From: a virus
IMG/VR virus record: IMGVR_UViG_3300042691_040812
Location: 1 to 50,550 of that record
Direction: 5' to 3' (one strand)
DNA: 50,550 nucleotides
A model generated the notes under the pieces. It had not been told where the DNA came from. It ran no database searches and saw only the letters and a program-made list of their open reading frames with translations. Of this stretch, positions 8,373 to 19,185 are shown piece after piece. Numbering within the stretch: the first letter of the stretch is position 1; each line of letters opens with the position of its first letter. Position numbers and translations under genes: made by a program.

Positions 8373-11300
8373 ATGCCCAATTCGTATAGAGTAAGAACTT
8401 CCTTAGGTGAAGATAAAGTTATACCAATAAAATTAGACCAAGAATTTGATACACTTGAAATTTTATCCTTATCGATATTTCCAAATGATGTCTATACTAG
8501 AAATTGTGCTGATTTTGGAGTAATATGTGGAAGAGTTTTTGCAAACAGAGGATTGGGAATACAAAACGCCAGGGTTTCTGTCTTTATACCAATCCAACCC
8601 GAGGATGAAGAAAATCCAATAATATCAACACTTTATCCATATAAAAGTTTTGCGGACTTTAATGAGGATGGTTATAAGTATAATTTATTACCATACGTAA
8701 AATCTTACACAGGCCACGTACCTGTGGGGACGTTTCCTGATAGAATTGATGCGTTAACAAATCCTGCCGTAGTTGAGGTTTATGATAAGTATTACAAATT
8801 CACAGCTAAAACAAATGACGCTGGTGACTTTATGATTTTCGGAGTCCCTGTTGGGGAATACGAAATTTTTATGCAAGTGGATTTATCTGATATTGGTGAG
8901 TTTTCTTTAACTCCTCAAGATTTAATCAGAATGGGTAGGGCTACTGAAAGTCAAGTTAATGGAACCACATTTAAATTTTCAGAAAACTATTCTGAACTTC
9001 CACAAATTATAACACTAACCAAAACAGTCCAAGTTGCACCATTTTATGGTGAAAAAGATATATGTGATTATTATATTGTAAGAGCGGATTTTGACCTTAC
9101 GAGTGAGGCGGCAATTGAATTTAAACCTACCGCTGTTTTTATGGGGTCACTCATATCAAGTAACAATAGAAAAAAACTTAAAAAAAATTGTAAAGTACCT
9201 GGTAAGCAAGGGTGGTTATGTGATTTGGTTACAGGTCCTGGCCAAATTGAATGTATACGACAAACTATTTTTACAGATGAAGATGGAAGACCGGTTCTTG
9301 AGGAACACAAATTAGAAAATGATGGTAAACTTATAGATAGTAATGGGGCGTGGCTCGTTGAACTACCCATGAATTTGGACTACATATATACTGATGAAAG
9401 TGGAAATAGGAGAATATCACCTGACGGAAGTGTTGGCGTTCCTATAAGGGGGAGATATCGATTTAAAATCAAATGGCAACAAACAACTTTATTAAATGAG
9501 GAAAATAGAAGGGCTTATTTTTTAGTACCCAACATTAAAGAATACGGGTGGACAAGTCCGGAAAGTCTAAGTGATGCTGATGACCCAGCATTATCAACAT
9601 CTATTCCTGATTTTGTACCATCTTTAGATAATAATACAAATATAATAAATTTAGCCCCCTCTACCACAACTTATTATGGTTTCGAAAGTTCTTCTAACGT
9701 TTCATTATACACCGTTTTGGTAGATGGAGTTGAAAGGCCTGAATACCAACAAATAATTCCTATGCCCCAATTAGTTGGAAGTTTAGTTCAAATAAGCTAT
9801 TCCTTAATAGATGCGGGCAGTGGAGATGGGTCAATAAGATTTAGTCGATTAAATGTTGGACAGTTCCAACTACAGTCATCCTATGCATTTAGTCTAAGTT
9901 GGGTTGATTATGGAACAGATGATATGATTCAAGAGGCCATAAACTGTGAAGACAGATTTTATGAGTTCCAATACAACAAAGTCTACACAGTTTCACAATT
10001 AATTGACAGATATAGCGGAGGTATATTTCCCTCAAAGACAATACAGATAAAACACATAACAGATAATAAATGTGAGGGAGATTATTATCCATTCCCCACA
10101 AACGATGCTCACTATAGATACGACATACTTTTTATACTTTTTAGTTTTGTAATTTCAATTTTAAAATTTGTTTTTATACCTTTAACATTAATGATGCACA
10201 TTTTGGCATTCATGTGGTTACCAGTTGGGGCGATTATTGTGTTTGTACAAGGAATAACTACAGTTATTGCTAAAATATGTAATTTTGTTAATACGCTGGG
10301 TGCAAATTTAAGTTGTCCAGAAGATACTGGATGGCCTCCATTCCCTGAAAACCCTTTTAAAAACATAGCTCTACCATTATTTCTTAACACTGAAGAAGGA
10401 TGTGAAAGATGTAGGTGTAATATTGAGGTAATTCCGGAGAATCCAAGTGAGTTGGCAAATGCGATTAACAATTCTATTAATCAAATTTTAGAGGGTAATA
10501 CAAGTGAATTTGCTAATTTTGCAACTAGCAGCGATTATACTCCAACATCAATTGTTTATCCTTTATTATCAAACAATCAGAACAATCCCACACAGTATAC
10601 TGACGACCCGCTCCAAGGAAGACTTAGAACTATACTTGCCGGATGGAACGGGGTATATCAAGAAGGATATTTGAACCAATCTAATCATTGGAAAAGATTA
10701 CCCGTTTTTACCAATACCCAAGACTTTTATCCTAATGAAGTATACGGAGGAATCCAAAGAGATATATTTTCTTTAGATTTAACATTAGCGGAAAGGTTAA
10801 ATTTATTTAATACAAAGGCGAAATATTTTGATAACATGGTTTCAGCTTGGATACCTGCAAATATTAATCAACTTTTTACTAATACCCCGTTTAATCCTGT
10901 AGCAATTAACTCAAATGATAATACCCAGCAAAGTAATGTTAATAATGTTTATACACCTGCATTCTTCGATAGAATTGATTCCTACATTCCAGGTTCAAGA
11001 GAAGAACTATATGAAAGATATGGTACGGGTGTTGTTGGAAATACAGTTGGAGGCCAACCAAGTTATATCTTGGACGCTGTCGACACTTTAAGTCCGGGAA
11101 ACACGGGTTGGAATCAGGTTAAAGTTAGTTGGGGTATAGATTTTACTGAAAATCTGAACTCACCAGCGAACGCTGATATATATGGAGATTTTAAATCACA
11201 TTTTGACAATTTAATTGTTATGGTAGTAGATAGTGGTTCCACACTTCAAAAAGGAGGATTATATACGTTCCAAAATCCTGACCAATCCTCAGACCCAAAT

Positions 11301-14300
11301 AGGAATGTAACTGATGGAATTTATACTTATCCAACAAATGTAACTGTAACATATGCAAATCCAAAATTTGCTGACACATCAAGACCCCCGAAACTAACAC
11401 AAACATATAAAATTAGAAATAGTAATTACATTGCAACTGGGACCACTTGTTATCCTTCTGATATTGAGTATTTCCAAGTAATCCATGAGATGTCACTAGC
11501 TGATTACCTAAATCTTACAAATCCGGCAAGTGATGTTGGGGGGAATGTAAATCTGTACGATTCCGATGGGGTTTACAATAATGAGTTTGGTAAAATTAGA
11601 GGTGACTATAGATTTTCCTTACCATTTAGATTTTTGAGAACTAATAGAGGGAAGACTCAATTACATTGGGGTAAACCTGAAACAATATTCCAACTACCTG
11701 AAGAGGAGGCTGACCCTATTTACCACAACGCAATAAGTGTTTATCAAGTTTTTTATCAAACCACACAGATAGACTCTGACGGCTCAACACCTTTAGTTTA
11801 TTGTAACGCTTGCGGAAGAGAAACGACTGCTAACTCATATACTTTAGATGCTTGGAGGTCATATAATAATAGAAGAAGATTGAAAGTTGTTTTTATACAA
11901 AGAGGAGTTGACCCGAACTCACCTAAAATCAAAATGGGATTTGATTTAAGAAGGTATTTTGGTTGTAAGAATCCATGGGACCAACTTACCTGTGAGAAAA
12001 CTGGACTTGCAGCAGGTGTTGACCCTGATACTAGTGGACAAAATATATCTGCCGGAAGTCCAGAAAACGCACCAACATGGAGAGTAGAAGGATTTTTTAG
12101 AATGAATATACCAATCCAACCAGGTGGGCAAGTGGATGGTGAATCTTGGACCACTACAAATCCACACGGACTTCAATTACCATATCATAATGAGGTACAA
12201 AATAACGAACCAAATCCCTCAACTAGATGGTCAAACATATTTTTTCCAAGTTATGTTTTCACATATAACGCTCCTGGTAATAATTTTGATGGGTCATGGA
12301 AAACAACGATGCCAAATTTCTACTCGGCACTCGATAAATACACAAAAACTTATGCAACTTCATGGGTTAATTTTGAGCCAACTTTAATATACCCTAATTT
12401 AAATTCTGCCGACGCCCTTGATATGGATGCTGTAAGTCCAGGATGGTTCAACGAAGGAGTTGTAACTTCTAACTTGAAAAATGGATTTACAAAATTTTTA
12501 GTTAAAGAACGAGCAAGAAATAAGTGGGATATACAAGGAATTGGAACCGATGGAAAATATAGTTATCAATTTAAAATACCATGCAGCATCTCAACGGGAC
12601 CTACCGCCGGAGGAGGACTTATGGTAGGAACTGCCCCAAATTTTGATATTGCAGGACAAGCTAATTTTGGTCCCCAAGGACTTTGTTGTTTAGATGGGTC
12701 TGGTTCATTCGATGATGGGGAGTATGAATGGGATGACCCGGATACCAGCACTTGTTTAGCGGGCGCAGTTAGATACCATAAAGTAGTTCCGAATTATTTA
12801 GTAAATAATGCAAGTGGATATTGGGGAAGAGAATACGTAGAAGGAGGAAGCTTCTTTTCTATTAGACTCAAAGTTAGGTCTCAAGGATTGAGAAGAGATT
12901 TAAATTGTAATTATAATTATGAACAATGTATGCAAGGTGGAGGACTTTCCTCAGGTATTTTAGCTCAACAAAGAACCATTGCATTTTCCATTGCCGAACC
13001 CAGAATTTCACCAGAAGGAATTAGTTCATATTTCTATGATGATGAAGGTTTGTATTTTGGGTCAAATAATAGGGGATTGTACGTTTCTCCAGTTTATGCC
13101 GCATTCCCTGAAAACGTACCACCACCTGCAGGAGTTTCACAAGAAAATTGGTATGTCAATCCCCAACATGAAATTACAATGTCTAATCCATCAAGGATAG
13201 TTTTTAGAACCGACAGATTACCCTCATCGGATTATTTACAAACGGATGAAAATGGTAACGCTTATATTTTAGGACAAAATAGTGGATTTAAAGTATATTT
13301 AATTGAAGAATGTGAAGTTGAACAAATAGGTGGAGGAGAGGTTGCCTTAGTTTTCCCAACAGATAGTAATATTTCGGACTTAATGCCTAATGGGAATTAT
13401 AATCAAGTTGCCAATTCACTTGTGAATTGTAGAGATGCCGTTGACTTAAACAGTTATGGTGTTGACGGCACCGGAATTCCCTTTATACATAATTTTGGAG
13501 ATAATAATCCATCACCTTATAGTCGACTAAATGCTAACTCAGGGCCTGACTACGTTTGGTTTAAAAGAGGGACTGGATGTTATAATTTAGTATCTAAAAC
13601 ATTTGCTTCTTTATTTAATCGAACCATTGATGCAAATGAGTTTGAACCTGTAAAAAAATATAATGATATTAGAAGTGTTGTTGAATGGACCCAAAGACTT
13701 AAATTAACTTTTGCACAATGCTTCGATATATTCTCACATACCTTTTCCAACAACTGGATAAATGGTACTTTATATGCTTTTTCATTTCAAAATGCAACAA
13801 TATTTGACTCCAACAATCAACCAAATAGAGAATATTGTAAAAATACAATATATTTTCACAGTCCTCTGAAAAATTACTATTATAGGTCGAGCCCATGGAA
13901 TGGGACTGATTTTGTAGGTAAAGCTAAATATAATTTGACTCTTATTGATGATAATGCACCTAATAGATATGGAAATACAAAAAATTTGTTATTCCCAACA
14001 ACTATTTTAGACATGGGACCAAAAAATAGGTTTATACAAGAAATAGTCTTCTCGGATGAATACGACGGATATATTGCGGATGTTATACCGACCACAAGTT
14101 TTAAAGATATTACTACTTTACAAAATTTATTTGTCCTTAGTCGATTAGTTAATACCAAGTTTATTCAAATTCTTTTCCCAACTGGTAATGTTGATGATGA
14201 CACAGGTAATGAAAGTGGAAGTGATGACCCATCTATTGCTGCATTTTTTGGTAATCAAAGATGGTACAGTACTAATATTAATCCGGAAGGAGAACTATTT

Positions 14301-14951
14301 TTTGGCGGATTACTACCCGCACAAATAGATGGTGACTATTCACAACTAATATCGATTAATTCTGAATTCGGAGTTTTGGAATATACACCTGAAAATTATG
14401 GACAAAATTCTATTTATTTTGCAATTGAAGATGATAACGGATATCCATATTATGGTGTATTTTTTAGTGGAAATAATCAACAAAGGGATTATGTTACACC
14501 GAGAAGAACACTTTGGAATCCCACCGCAACAGTACCTTTGGGTAGTGCGGACACGACTAATATTTTAGTGAGAACCCAAGTAGTTCCTTTCTATCAATGG
14601 AGAACTAATCAATCATTGGGTGACCCACTCCCAAACATATTCGCAGCACAAAATAACAATTTTAATACAATTACCTCAAATTATTATCCATATGGTTACC
14701 AATCACTTGATAGACTAAATCCAGCATCTAGATATTTCAGACCAAATGGTAATAATAGTTTTAATTATAAAGGGTATATATATAATATTGATAATGCAAC
14801 GGGTGAATTTGAAACAACAAGTCCGAGCGGGTTTGTAAGAAACTATGTCTTTGGTGCTCCATTTCACTTTTATTTCGGATTAATACGAGGAGCGAGCGCT
14901 ATGGATAGATTTATAACTAAATATGTTGACACAAACTTTGTAAATGAGTGA
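8373..14951 (+). CDS. giant tail/baseplate structural protein with internal hydrophobic helices, 2192 aa
   Basis: No full-length family is recognised. Residues about 50-175 look like a carboxypeptidase-regulatory-like beta-sandwich (ICGRVFANRGLGIQNARVSV, then the typical TNDAGDFMIFGVPVGEYEI strand pair). Residues about 585-640 form two or three strongly hydrophobic helices (FILFSFVISILKFVFIPLTL and following), followed by a cysteine cluster CERCRC near 677-682. The remaining 1500 residues are Asn/Tyr/Gly-rich beta structure typical of tail proteins. It lies directly after the gp25/gp6 pair and overlaps the next structural gene by 8 bases, so a baseplate or tail-hub peripheral role is likely. 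The hydrophobic segment is unusual for a virion protein and might contact the host membrane during infection. T4 gp7 occupies a comparable position after gp6, but no homology can be claimed. Confidence 0.75.
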   Translation: MPNSYRVRTSLGEDKVIPIKLDQEFDTLEILSLSIFPNDVYTRNCADFGVICGRVFANRGLGIQNARVSVFIPIQPEDEENPIISTLYPYKSFADFNEDGYKYNLLPYVKSYTGHVPVGTFPDRIDALTNPAVVEVYDKYYKFTAKTNDAGDFMIFGVPVGEYEIFMQVDLSDIGEFSLTPQDLIRMGRATESQVNGTTFKFSENYSELPQIITLTKTVQVAPFYGEKDICDYYIVRADFDLTSEAAIEFKPTAVFMGSLISSNNRKKLKKNCKVPGKQGWLCDLVTGPGQIECIRQTIFTDEDGRPVLEEHKLENDGKLIDSNGAWLVELPMNLDYIYTDESGNRRISPDGSVGVPIRGRYRFKIKWQQTTLLNEENRRAYFLVPNIKEYGWTSPESLSDADDPALSTSIPDFVPSLDNNTNIINLAPSTTTYYGFESSSNVSLYTVLVDGVERPEYQQIIPMPQLVGSLVQISYSLIDAGSGDGSIRFSRLNVGQFQLQSSYAFSLSWVDYGTDDMIQEAINCEDRFYEFQYNKVYTVSQLIDRYSGGIFPSKTIQIKHITDNKCEGDYYPFPTNDAHYRYDILFILFSFVISILKFVFIPLTLMMHILAFMWLPVGAIIVFVQGITTVIAKICNFVNTLGANLSCPEDTGWPPFPENPFKNIALPLFLNTEEGCERCRCNIEVIPENPSELANAINNSINQILEGNTSEFANFATSSDYTPTSIVYPLLSNNQNNPTQYTDDPLQGRLRTILAGWNGVYQEGYLNQSNHWKRLPVFTNTQDFYPNEVYGGIQRDIFSLDLTLAERLNLFNTKAKYFDNMVSAWIPANINQLFTNTPFNPVAINSNDNTQQSNVNNVYTPAFFDRIDSYIPGSREELYERYGTGVVGNTVGGQPSYILDAVDTLSPGNTGWNQVKVSWGIDFTENLNSPANADIYGDFKSHFDNLIVMVVDSGSTLQKGGLYTFQNPDQSSDPNRNVTDGIYTYPTNVTVTYANPKFADTSRPPKLTQTYKIRNSNYIATGTTCYPSDIEYFQVIHEMSLADYLNLTNPASDVGGNVNLYDSDGVYNNEFGKIRGDYRFSLPFRFLRTNRGKTQLHWGKPETIFQLPEEEADPIYHNAISVYQVFYQTTQIDSDGSTPLVYCNACGRETTANSYTLDAWRSYNNRRRLKVVFIQRGVDPNSPKIKMGFDLRRYFGCKNPWDQLTCEKTGLAAGVDPDTSGQNISAGSPENAPTWRVEGFFRMNIPIQPGGQVDGESWTTTNPHGLQLPYHNEVQNNEPNPSTRWSNIFFPSYVFTYNAPGNNFDGSWKTTMPNFYSALDKYTKTYATSWVNFEPTLIYPNLNSADALDMDAVSPGWFNEGVVTSNLKNGFTKFLVKERARNKWDIQGIGTDGKYSYQFKIPCSISTGPTAGGGLMVGTAPNFDIAGQANFGPQGLCCLDGSGSFDDGEYEWDDPDTSTCLAGAVRYHKVVPNYLVNNASGYWGREYVEGGSFFSIRLKVRSQGLRRDLNCNYNYEQCMQGGGLSSGILAQQRTIAFSIAEPRISPEGISSYFYDDEGLYFGSNNRGLYVSPVYAAFPENVPPPAGVSQENWYVNPQHEITMSNPSRIVFRTDRLPSSDYLQTDENGNAYILGQNSGFKVYLIEECEVEQIGGGEVALVFPTDSNISDLMPNGNYNQVANSLVNCRDAVDLNSYGVDGTGIPFIHNFGDNNPSPYSRLNANSGPDYVWFKRGTGCYNLVSKTFASLFNRTIDANEFEPVKKYNDIRSVVEWTQRLKLTFAQCFDIFSHTFSNNWINGTLYAFSFQNATIFDSNNQPNREYCKNTIYFHSPLKNYYYRSSPWNGTDFVGKAKYNLTLIDDNAPNRYGNTKNLLFPTTILDMGPKNRFIQEIVFSDEYDGYIADVIPTTSFKDITTLQNLFVLSRLVNTKFIQILFPTGNVDDDTGNESGSDDPSIAAFFGNQRWYSTNINPEGELFFGGLLPAQIDGDYSQLISINSEFGVLEYTPENYGQNSIYFAIEDDNGYPYYGVFFSGNNQQRDYVTPRRTLWNPTATVPLGSADTTNILVRTQVVPFYQWRTNQSLGDPLPNIFAAQNNNFNTITSNYYPYGYQSLDRLNPASRYFRPNGNNSFNYKGYIYNIDNATGEFETTSPSGFVRNYVFGAPFHFYFGLIRGASAMDRFITKYVDTNFVNE

Positions 14952-16734
14952 TTTAGGTAACATAAAATTCTTGAAGGGAGGGGCTAGATTTGCCCAAGCA
15001 CCCGAGAAAACCATTCAGGTTAACATACCACTCTCGGTAACAAGTAAAGAGTCTGATGAATATGAAAGGCAGATTTCTATAAATTTAGCGCAAGTATTCG
15101 AAACTGAAAGACAAAAGTCGACTTTATTCCAACCTTCCTGTAAGTTTCAATTTATATTTTCTAATGCCTACAGCGGAGTTGCCCAATACGACTCAACAGG
15201 GACACCATATCCGCCTATAAATTATAATTTATATTATGTAAATGAAGTAGAAACTAAATTAACACAAGTACAGTCTGACACGATAATTGCTTGGCCCGGA
15301 CAATTGCAGTATAGTGAATTTTCATTCATCAGAAATGATTTAAACGTTGAAGGGTATACAACTGGATTTGGTTATCATATTGATGGACAACCAAGACTCT
15401 CCACAACCTATAATTGGTCTCATTATTTGAGTGTACCCTATAACAATCTTGATTCAAAAACTTTAAGTTATGATTTTAATGACGGAGGACCAATCTTCAA
15501 TTGGGTTTTGTCTGACGGTATTCCATTTGTTATTAATAGGGTTTTGTCCGATGGAAAATATTATTGGCAAGTAAGAAGTCCAATACCACATAATTTGACT
15601 GCTGGAGAATATGTTAGATTTAATAATATAGTTGTTGTCGACACCACATTTTCACCGGTGGTCGGTAGAGAAACTTTTGAGGTATATAGTTTAGGTAACG
15701 GACAATTTGATTCGGAAAAATTTATTTTTAACATATTAGATGTTGGATATATACAAAATATTGGGCTCTCATTTACAAATGGAAAAAAAGGAACATTTAA
15801 GAGAATTGTTGATAACGATAATCCTATAGAATCAGAATCTAGATATTATATAAGACAACATAGAATTCTTACCAATCCCTTCGATTCTGTATTAACAAAT
15901 GCAGGATTTGAAAAAAATGCATTTAATACTAGAAGAAAATATCAAACAGCATCCCTAACCCCAAATAATTTATCAAGAGTTGCGGTTTTAGAGGACTCAC
16001 AGTCATATAACTTATCATTTAATCCAACAATTAATCTTGCAGGTTTAAGGGATAATTTGAATAGACCTGTTACCGAAATATTTTTTACAGTTGTAAATAG
16101 AGGATTTTTTGGGTATTTTAATCCGCCAACACCCCAAGGTAATGCTTTGAAGGAAGGATGGTCTTTTAATATAACGTCAACTACAAATTTTTGGTGGGAG
16201 AGAAGTAATGCCAATTCTGACGTTAATTTATCTGTCAACAATTACTCTATTAATGGTTTAACTTTTTACTACAATAATTTTTATTTTGTTAACAATATTA
16301 TAAATGGACCAATATGTGAATGGAATGATATTGACCAAACCGAAACAGTTTTATCTGAATATTATCATAAATTTGTTCATAATGACGCAATTTTTAACAT
16401 AGGTACTGGTATTGAAAATCCATTTGGATATTATTATAATCCACATTTTGGAGTGAAGATTGCGGTATATTCTGACTACATTGAAGAAGGTAATCCATCA
16501 AATACTGTTGATGTTCCCGATTATGCATTTTATTCGAGTAAAAATGATACGTTAATATGGAGAGATATTTATCCTTATGGTTATGTTGATTCTGATGGTA
16601 ATGGGGTCACTTATCCTTTTATGAATAATAAACATTATCCTTATGGAAATTTTGTTTTTAGAGTTATACCCGAGGGAACAAATGTATCAACCGAAGGAGT
16701 CGTACAACCACCAATTATAGATGGATGTGAATAA
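14944..16734 (+). CDS. putative baseplate/tail structural protein, 596 aa
   Basis: I do not recognise a family. The composition (many Asn, Tyr, Phe, Gly; few charged residues; no membrane helix) matches the neighbouring tail proteins. The ATG lies inside the end of the 2192-aa gene (8-base overlap), which suggests translational coupling and a fixed stoichiometry with it. The N-terminal 60 residues are more charged (NIPLSVTSKESDEYERQISI region) and could be the attachment part. Downstream it overlaps the 348-aa gene by 14 bases. Assignment as structural rests on context. Confidence 0.7.
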   Translation: MSDLGNIKFLKGGARFAQAPEKTIQVNIPLSVTSKESDEYERQISINLAQVFETERQKSTLFQPSCKFQFIFSNAYSGVAQYDSTGTPYPPINYNLYYVNEVETKLTQVQSDTIIAWPGQLQYSEFSFIRNDLNVEGYTTGFGYHIDGQPRLSTTYNWSHYLSVPYNNLDSKTLSYDFNDGGPIFNWVLSDGIPFVINRVLSDGKYYWQVRSPIPHNLTAGEYVRFNNIVVVDTTFSPVVGRETFEVYSLGNGQFDSEKFIFNILDVGYIQNIGLSFTNGKKGTFKRIVDNDNPIESESRYYIRQHRILTNPFDSVLTNAGFEKNAFNTRRKYQTASLTPNNLSRVAVLEDSQSYNLSFNPTINLAGLRDNLNRPVTEIFFTVVNRGFFGYFNPPTPQGNALKEGWSFNITSTTNFWWERSNANSDVNLSVNNYSINGLTFYYNNFYFVNNIINGPICEWNDIDQTETVLSEYYHKFVHNDAIFNIGTGIENPFGYYYNPHFGVKIAVYSDYIEEGNPSNTVDVPDYAFYSSKNDTLIWRDIYPYGYVDSDGNGVTYPFMNNKHYPYGNFVFRVIPEGTNVSTEGVVQPPIIDGCE

Positions 16735-17767
16735 AATTAAAATACTGAATTCAACGCCCATAAAGGAAATTACTTTTCCTTTATCCATGAATTGGGACCT
16801 ATATGACAGAGAGGGAGCTATAATTCAAGAGGAGGAAAATATTATAAGAGAGGTAATCGGGGAGCCCACAAACTACGAACTTGTGAGGTTCTCAAGAAGA
16901 CCAATTAGTTTATCAATTACTAATCAAATTTATGAATTTAATTTCTATAGTGCTTCAACCGCTCAATGGGTAAATTCATATTTACCAAAATTCACAGAAA
17001 ACCAAGTTTTATATTACTCAAACCCATTCAAAAAATCTTTTTTCAAATTAGATTTATACGATAGTCCAGACCCTCTAACTCAAAAAATTTATTTAACAAT
17101 AATATTGAGAACTAATCAAAGTATTGCGGATTTATCTGTATTGGGACAACAGGCTGAATGTAATTTATATCGATTTTATTCGCCATTTGCGGGAAGTTTA
17201 GAGTTCACCAATTGCTGTGGGGATTTAGTTATATATGAGATTTCCTTGGGTCAAACAATAGATTTTTGTTCGGTAGAACCATCCACCGCACGTTTCACGT
17301 ATAGTTTTCCGGCATTGGGTGAACAAACCCTTATATTACCAATAAACGGGACTTCTTTTCCGTTTGAAATCCTTCCTTGGGTTTTTAATTTTTTGGGAAC
17401 CGAGTGTAGTTGTACTACACAAATAAGTCAAGGACTGAATTATTTAGTCAAACCTGAAATTAATTTGGACCATATAGGAGACCAAAAGGGGTATTTTATA
17501 CATTGGTACCAAGACAGAGATTTAATTGGGTTGGATGAATTATATATGAGGGCTAAATTTTTTAACGGAAATACCGGAACCTATACGGTTTTTACTAGAG
17601 AACCCCAATCCAATTATGTTGGAAATGAAAATAGATTACCAAATGAACTATTTTATTATCAATTACATTTTGATTATAGCAATTTTTATTATTGGTTTAG
17701 TAATTTTATAAATGATGATATCATCCAAACTTTAGAATGGTATGAATATTTAAATCCAAATACTTAA
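16721..17767 (+). CDS. putative tail structural protein, 348 aa
   Basis: No family recognised. The protein is beta-rich with aromatic residues and a Cys-containing segment (FTNCCGDL near 165-170, ECSC near 227-230), and no signal peptide or membrane helix. The start ATG overlaps the preceding gene by 14 bases; the stop codon shares a base with the ATG of the next gene (TAATG). Tight overlap on both sides places it in the same translationally coupled structural operon as the giant 2192-aa protein. Confidence 0.7.
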   Translation: MDVNKIKILNSTPIKEITFPLSMNWDLYDREGAIIQEEENIIREVIGEPTNYELVRFSRRPISLSITNQIYEFNFYSASTAQWVNSYLPKFTENQVLYYSNPFKKSFFKLDLYDSPDPLTQKIYLTIILRTNQSIADLSVLGQQAECNLYRFYSPFAGSLEFTNCCGDLVIYEISLGQTIDFCSVEPSTARFTYSFPALGEQTLILPINGTSFPFEILPWVFNFLGTECSCTTQISQGLNYLVKPEINLDHIGDQKGYFIHWYQDRDLIGLDELYMRAKFFNGNTGTYTVFTREPQSNYVGNENRLPNELFYYQLHFDYSNFYYWFSNFINDDIIQTLEWYEYLNPNT

Positions 17768-19164
17768 TGGAAGTTTTTAAAATTAAAATATCACCCGAAG
17801 TTTTACGAAATGACCTCACACCTGAAAGTTATAGTGGTGTTAGTTTTGGATATTATAGTGGGTTATCTTATGTGTTATCAGCCGGAACTACTGATTTAGG
17901 TAATTGGAATATTGGTACTTCAGGTAATTTACAAGGTAATTTGGGAGGGGCTAGTATTTTATCTCCATTGGGACCTAATACTACAAATATTTTCATCAAT
18001 GACTTCGATAGTTCAGGATATAACTGGAAAAGTTATGTGTTAAATATTAAAATTGGTTCGCTAATTAATATAACTACTGATTCAGGAGAATTATATCAGT
18101 TCAGAACTACACTACCCACAAGTGATGTAGGTGTAATGCAATCTTTAAGGATACCTGTTGAATCAGTAAATGTTACATCTATAATACCAATAGGTATTAG
18201 TGTAAATCTTACAATAATACAACCTAATTCTTCACAATTAATTGATTTATCCATTCCTGTTTTATTAAAACAAAATTTCGAGGACATAGGGTATTATTCC
18301 CCTTTTGATGGTTATATATCACAATGTGATAACAATATAAATTTTTTATTAGTAGTTGGTGTTAATAATAATCAAGTATGTCTTTATAACACAACACCAA
18401 ATAAAACTTTTTTAAATGGGATGGAATATACTGTAGATTGGGGAGACGGTTCACCAATTGAGAATGTTACACTCTCTATTTGTCATGATTATTTAATAGA
18501 CGGAAATTATTCCGTTAGTTTTAATGGGGTTAATGATTTTGGTAATTTTACAACGATAAAAATAATCACAATTCCATTTACAACTTCGGTTTATACTAAT
18601 CCAAATGGTGAGGTGGGATTTATTACAAATAATGGTTCTTGGTCAGGTACTCCAACATTACAATTATATAATTATTTTTTTGATGCTGACAATACAATTG
18701 CGGGACAAGTTAGCTCTAATTTTACATCTGTACCTTTTATAATATCAGGTCAAACCTCTTCAAGAATTAATGAATTGATTCAATATGGACCGAATCAACT
18801 TGTTGATGGTCGAATTGTAACTTTAGAAGATGGTACAACTGGATTTACAAATTCACAAAGTGAACAATTTACCGCATACACTATTAACGATGTATTATAC
18901 GTGGACTTTTCAGGAGGAACGTCAATATTTTATTCTTACTCATATGGTCTCACAACAGATAATATAGTTGCATCTGCGATGACAAAATACGAATATTTAA
19001 TGAACGTCATTACTCAACCAGAAATACAAACTTATGTATTTATTGAAAGAGGTAAAAACTCGGGAGTTGAAGACTTCAGAAGAATTGGGGAAATTTCTAA
19101 TACGGGAGATTTGACTGATTACGGTTACGGGTTTTTTGATGTTAGAAATTATGATGATATTTAA
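17767..19164 (+). CDS. structural protein with a PKD-like domain, 465 aa
   Basis: The most recognisable part is a PKD-like Ig domain at about 195-280: VDWGDGSPIENVTLSICHDY has the WGDG turn and the later H-x-Y strand typical of PKD folds, followed by GNYSVSFNGVNDFGN. The rest is Gly/Ser/Asn-rich beta sequence (opening YSGVSFGYYSGLSYVLSAGT). It starts on the last base of the previous stop. PKD domains are common in Bacteroidetes surface proteins and in virion decorations, where they space binding parts. A virion surface or fibre-attachment role is likely, the exact role is unknown. The same WGDG motif occurs twice in the minus-strand giant adhesin. Confidence 0.75.
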   Translation: MEVFKIKISPEVLRNDLTPESYSGVSFGYYSGLSYVLSAGTTDLGNWNIGTSGNLQGNLGGASILSPLGPNTTNIFINDFDSSGYNWKSYVLNIKIGSLINITTDSGELYQFRTTLPTSDVGVMQSLRIPVESVNVTSIIPIGISVNLTIIQPNSSQLIDLSIPVLLKQNFEDIGYYSPFDGYISQCDNNINFLLVVGVNNNQVCLYNTTPNKTFLNGMEYTVDWGDGSPIENVTLSICHDYLIDGNYSVSFNGVNDFGNFTTIKIITIPFTTSVYTNPNGEVGFITNNGSWSGTPTLQLYNYFFDADNTIAGQVSSNFTSVPFIISGQTSSRINELIQYGPNQLVDGRIVTLEDGTTGFTNSQSEQFTAYTINDVLYVDFSGGTSIFYSYSYGLTTDNIVASAMTKYEYLMNVITQPEIQTYVFIERGKNSGVEDFRRIGEISNTGDLTDYGYGFFDVRNYDDI

Positions 19165-19185
19165 TAAACTTAAATTTAAAATAAA

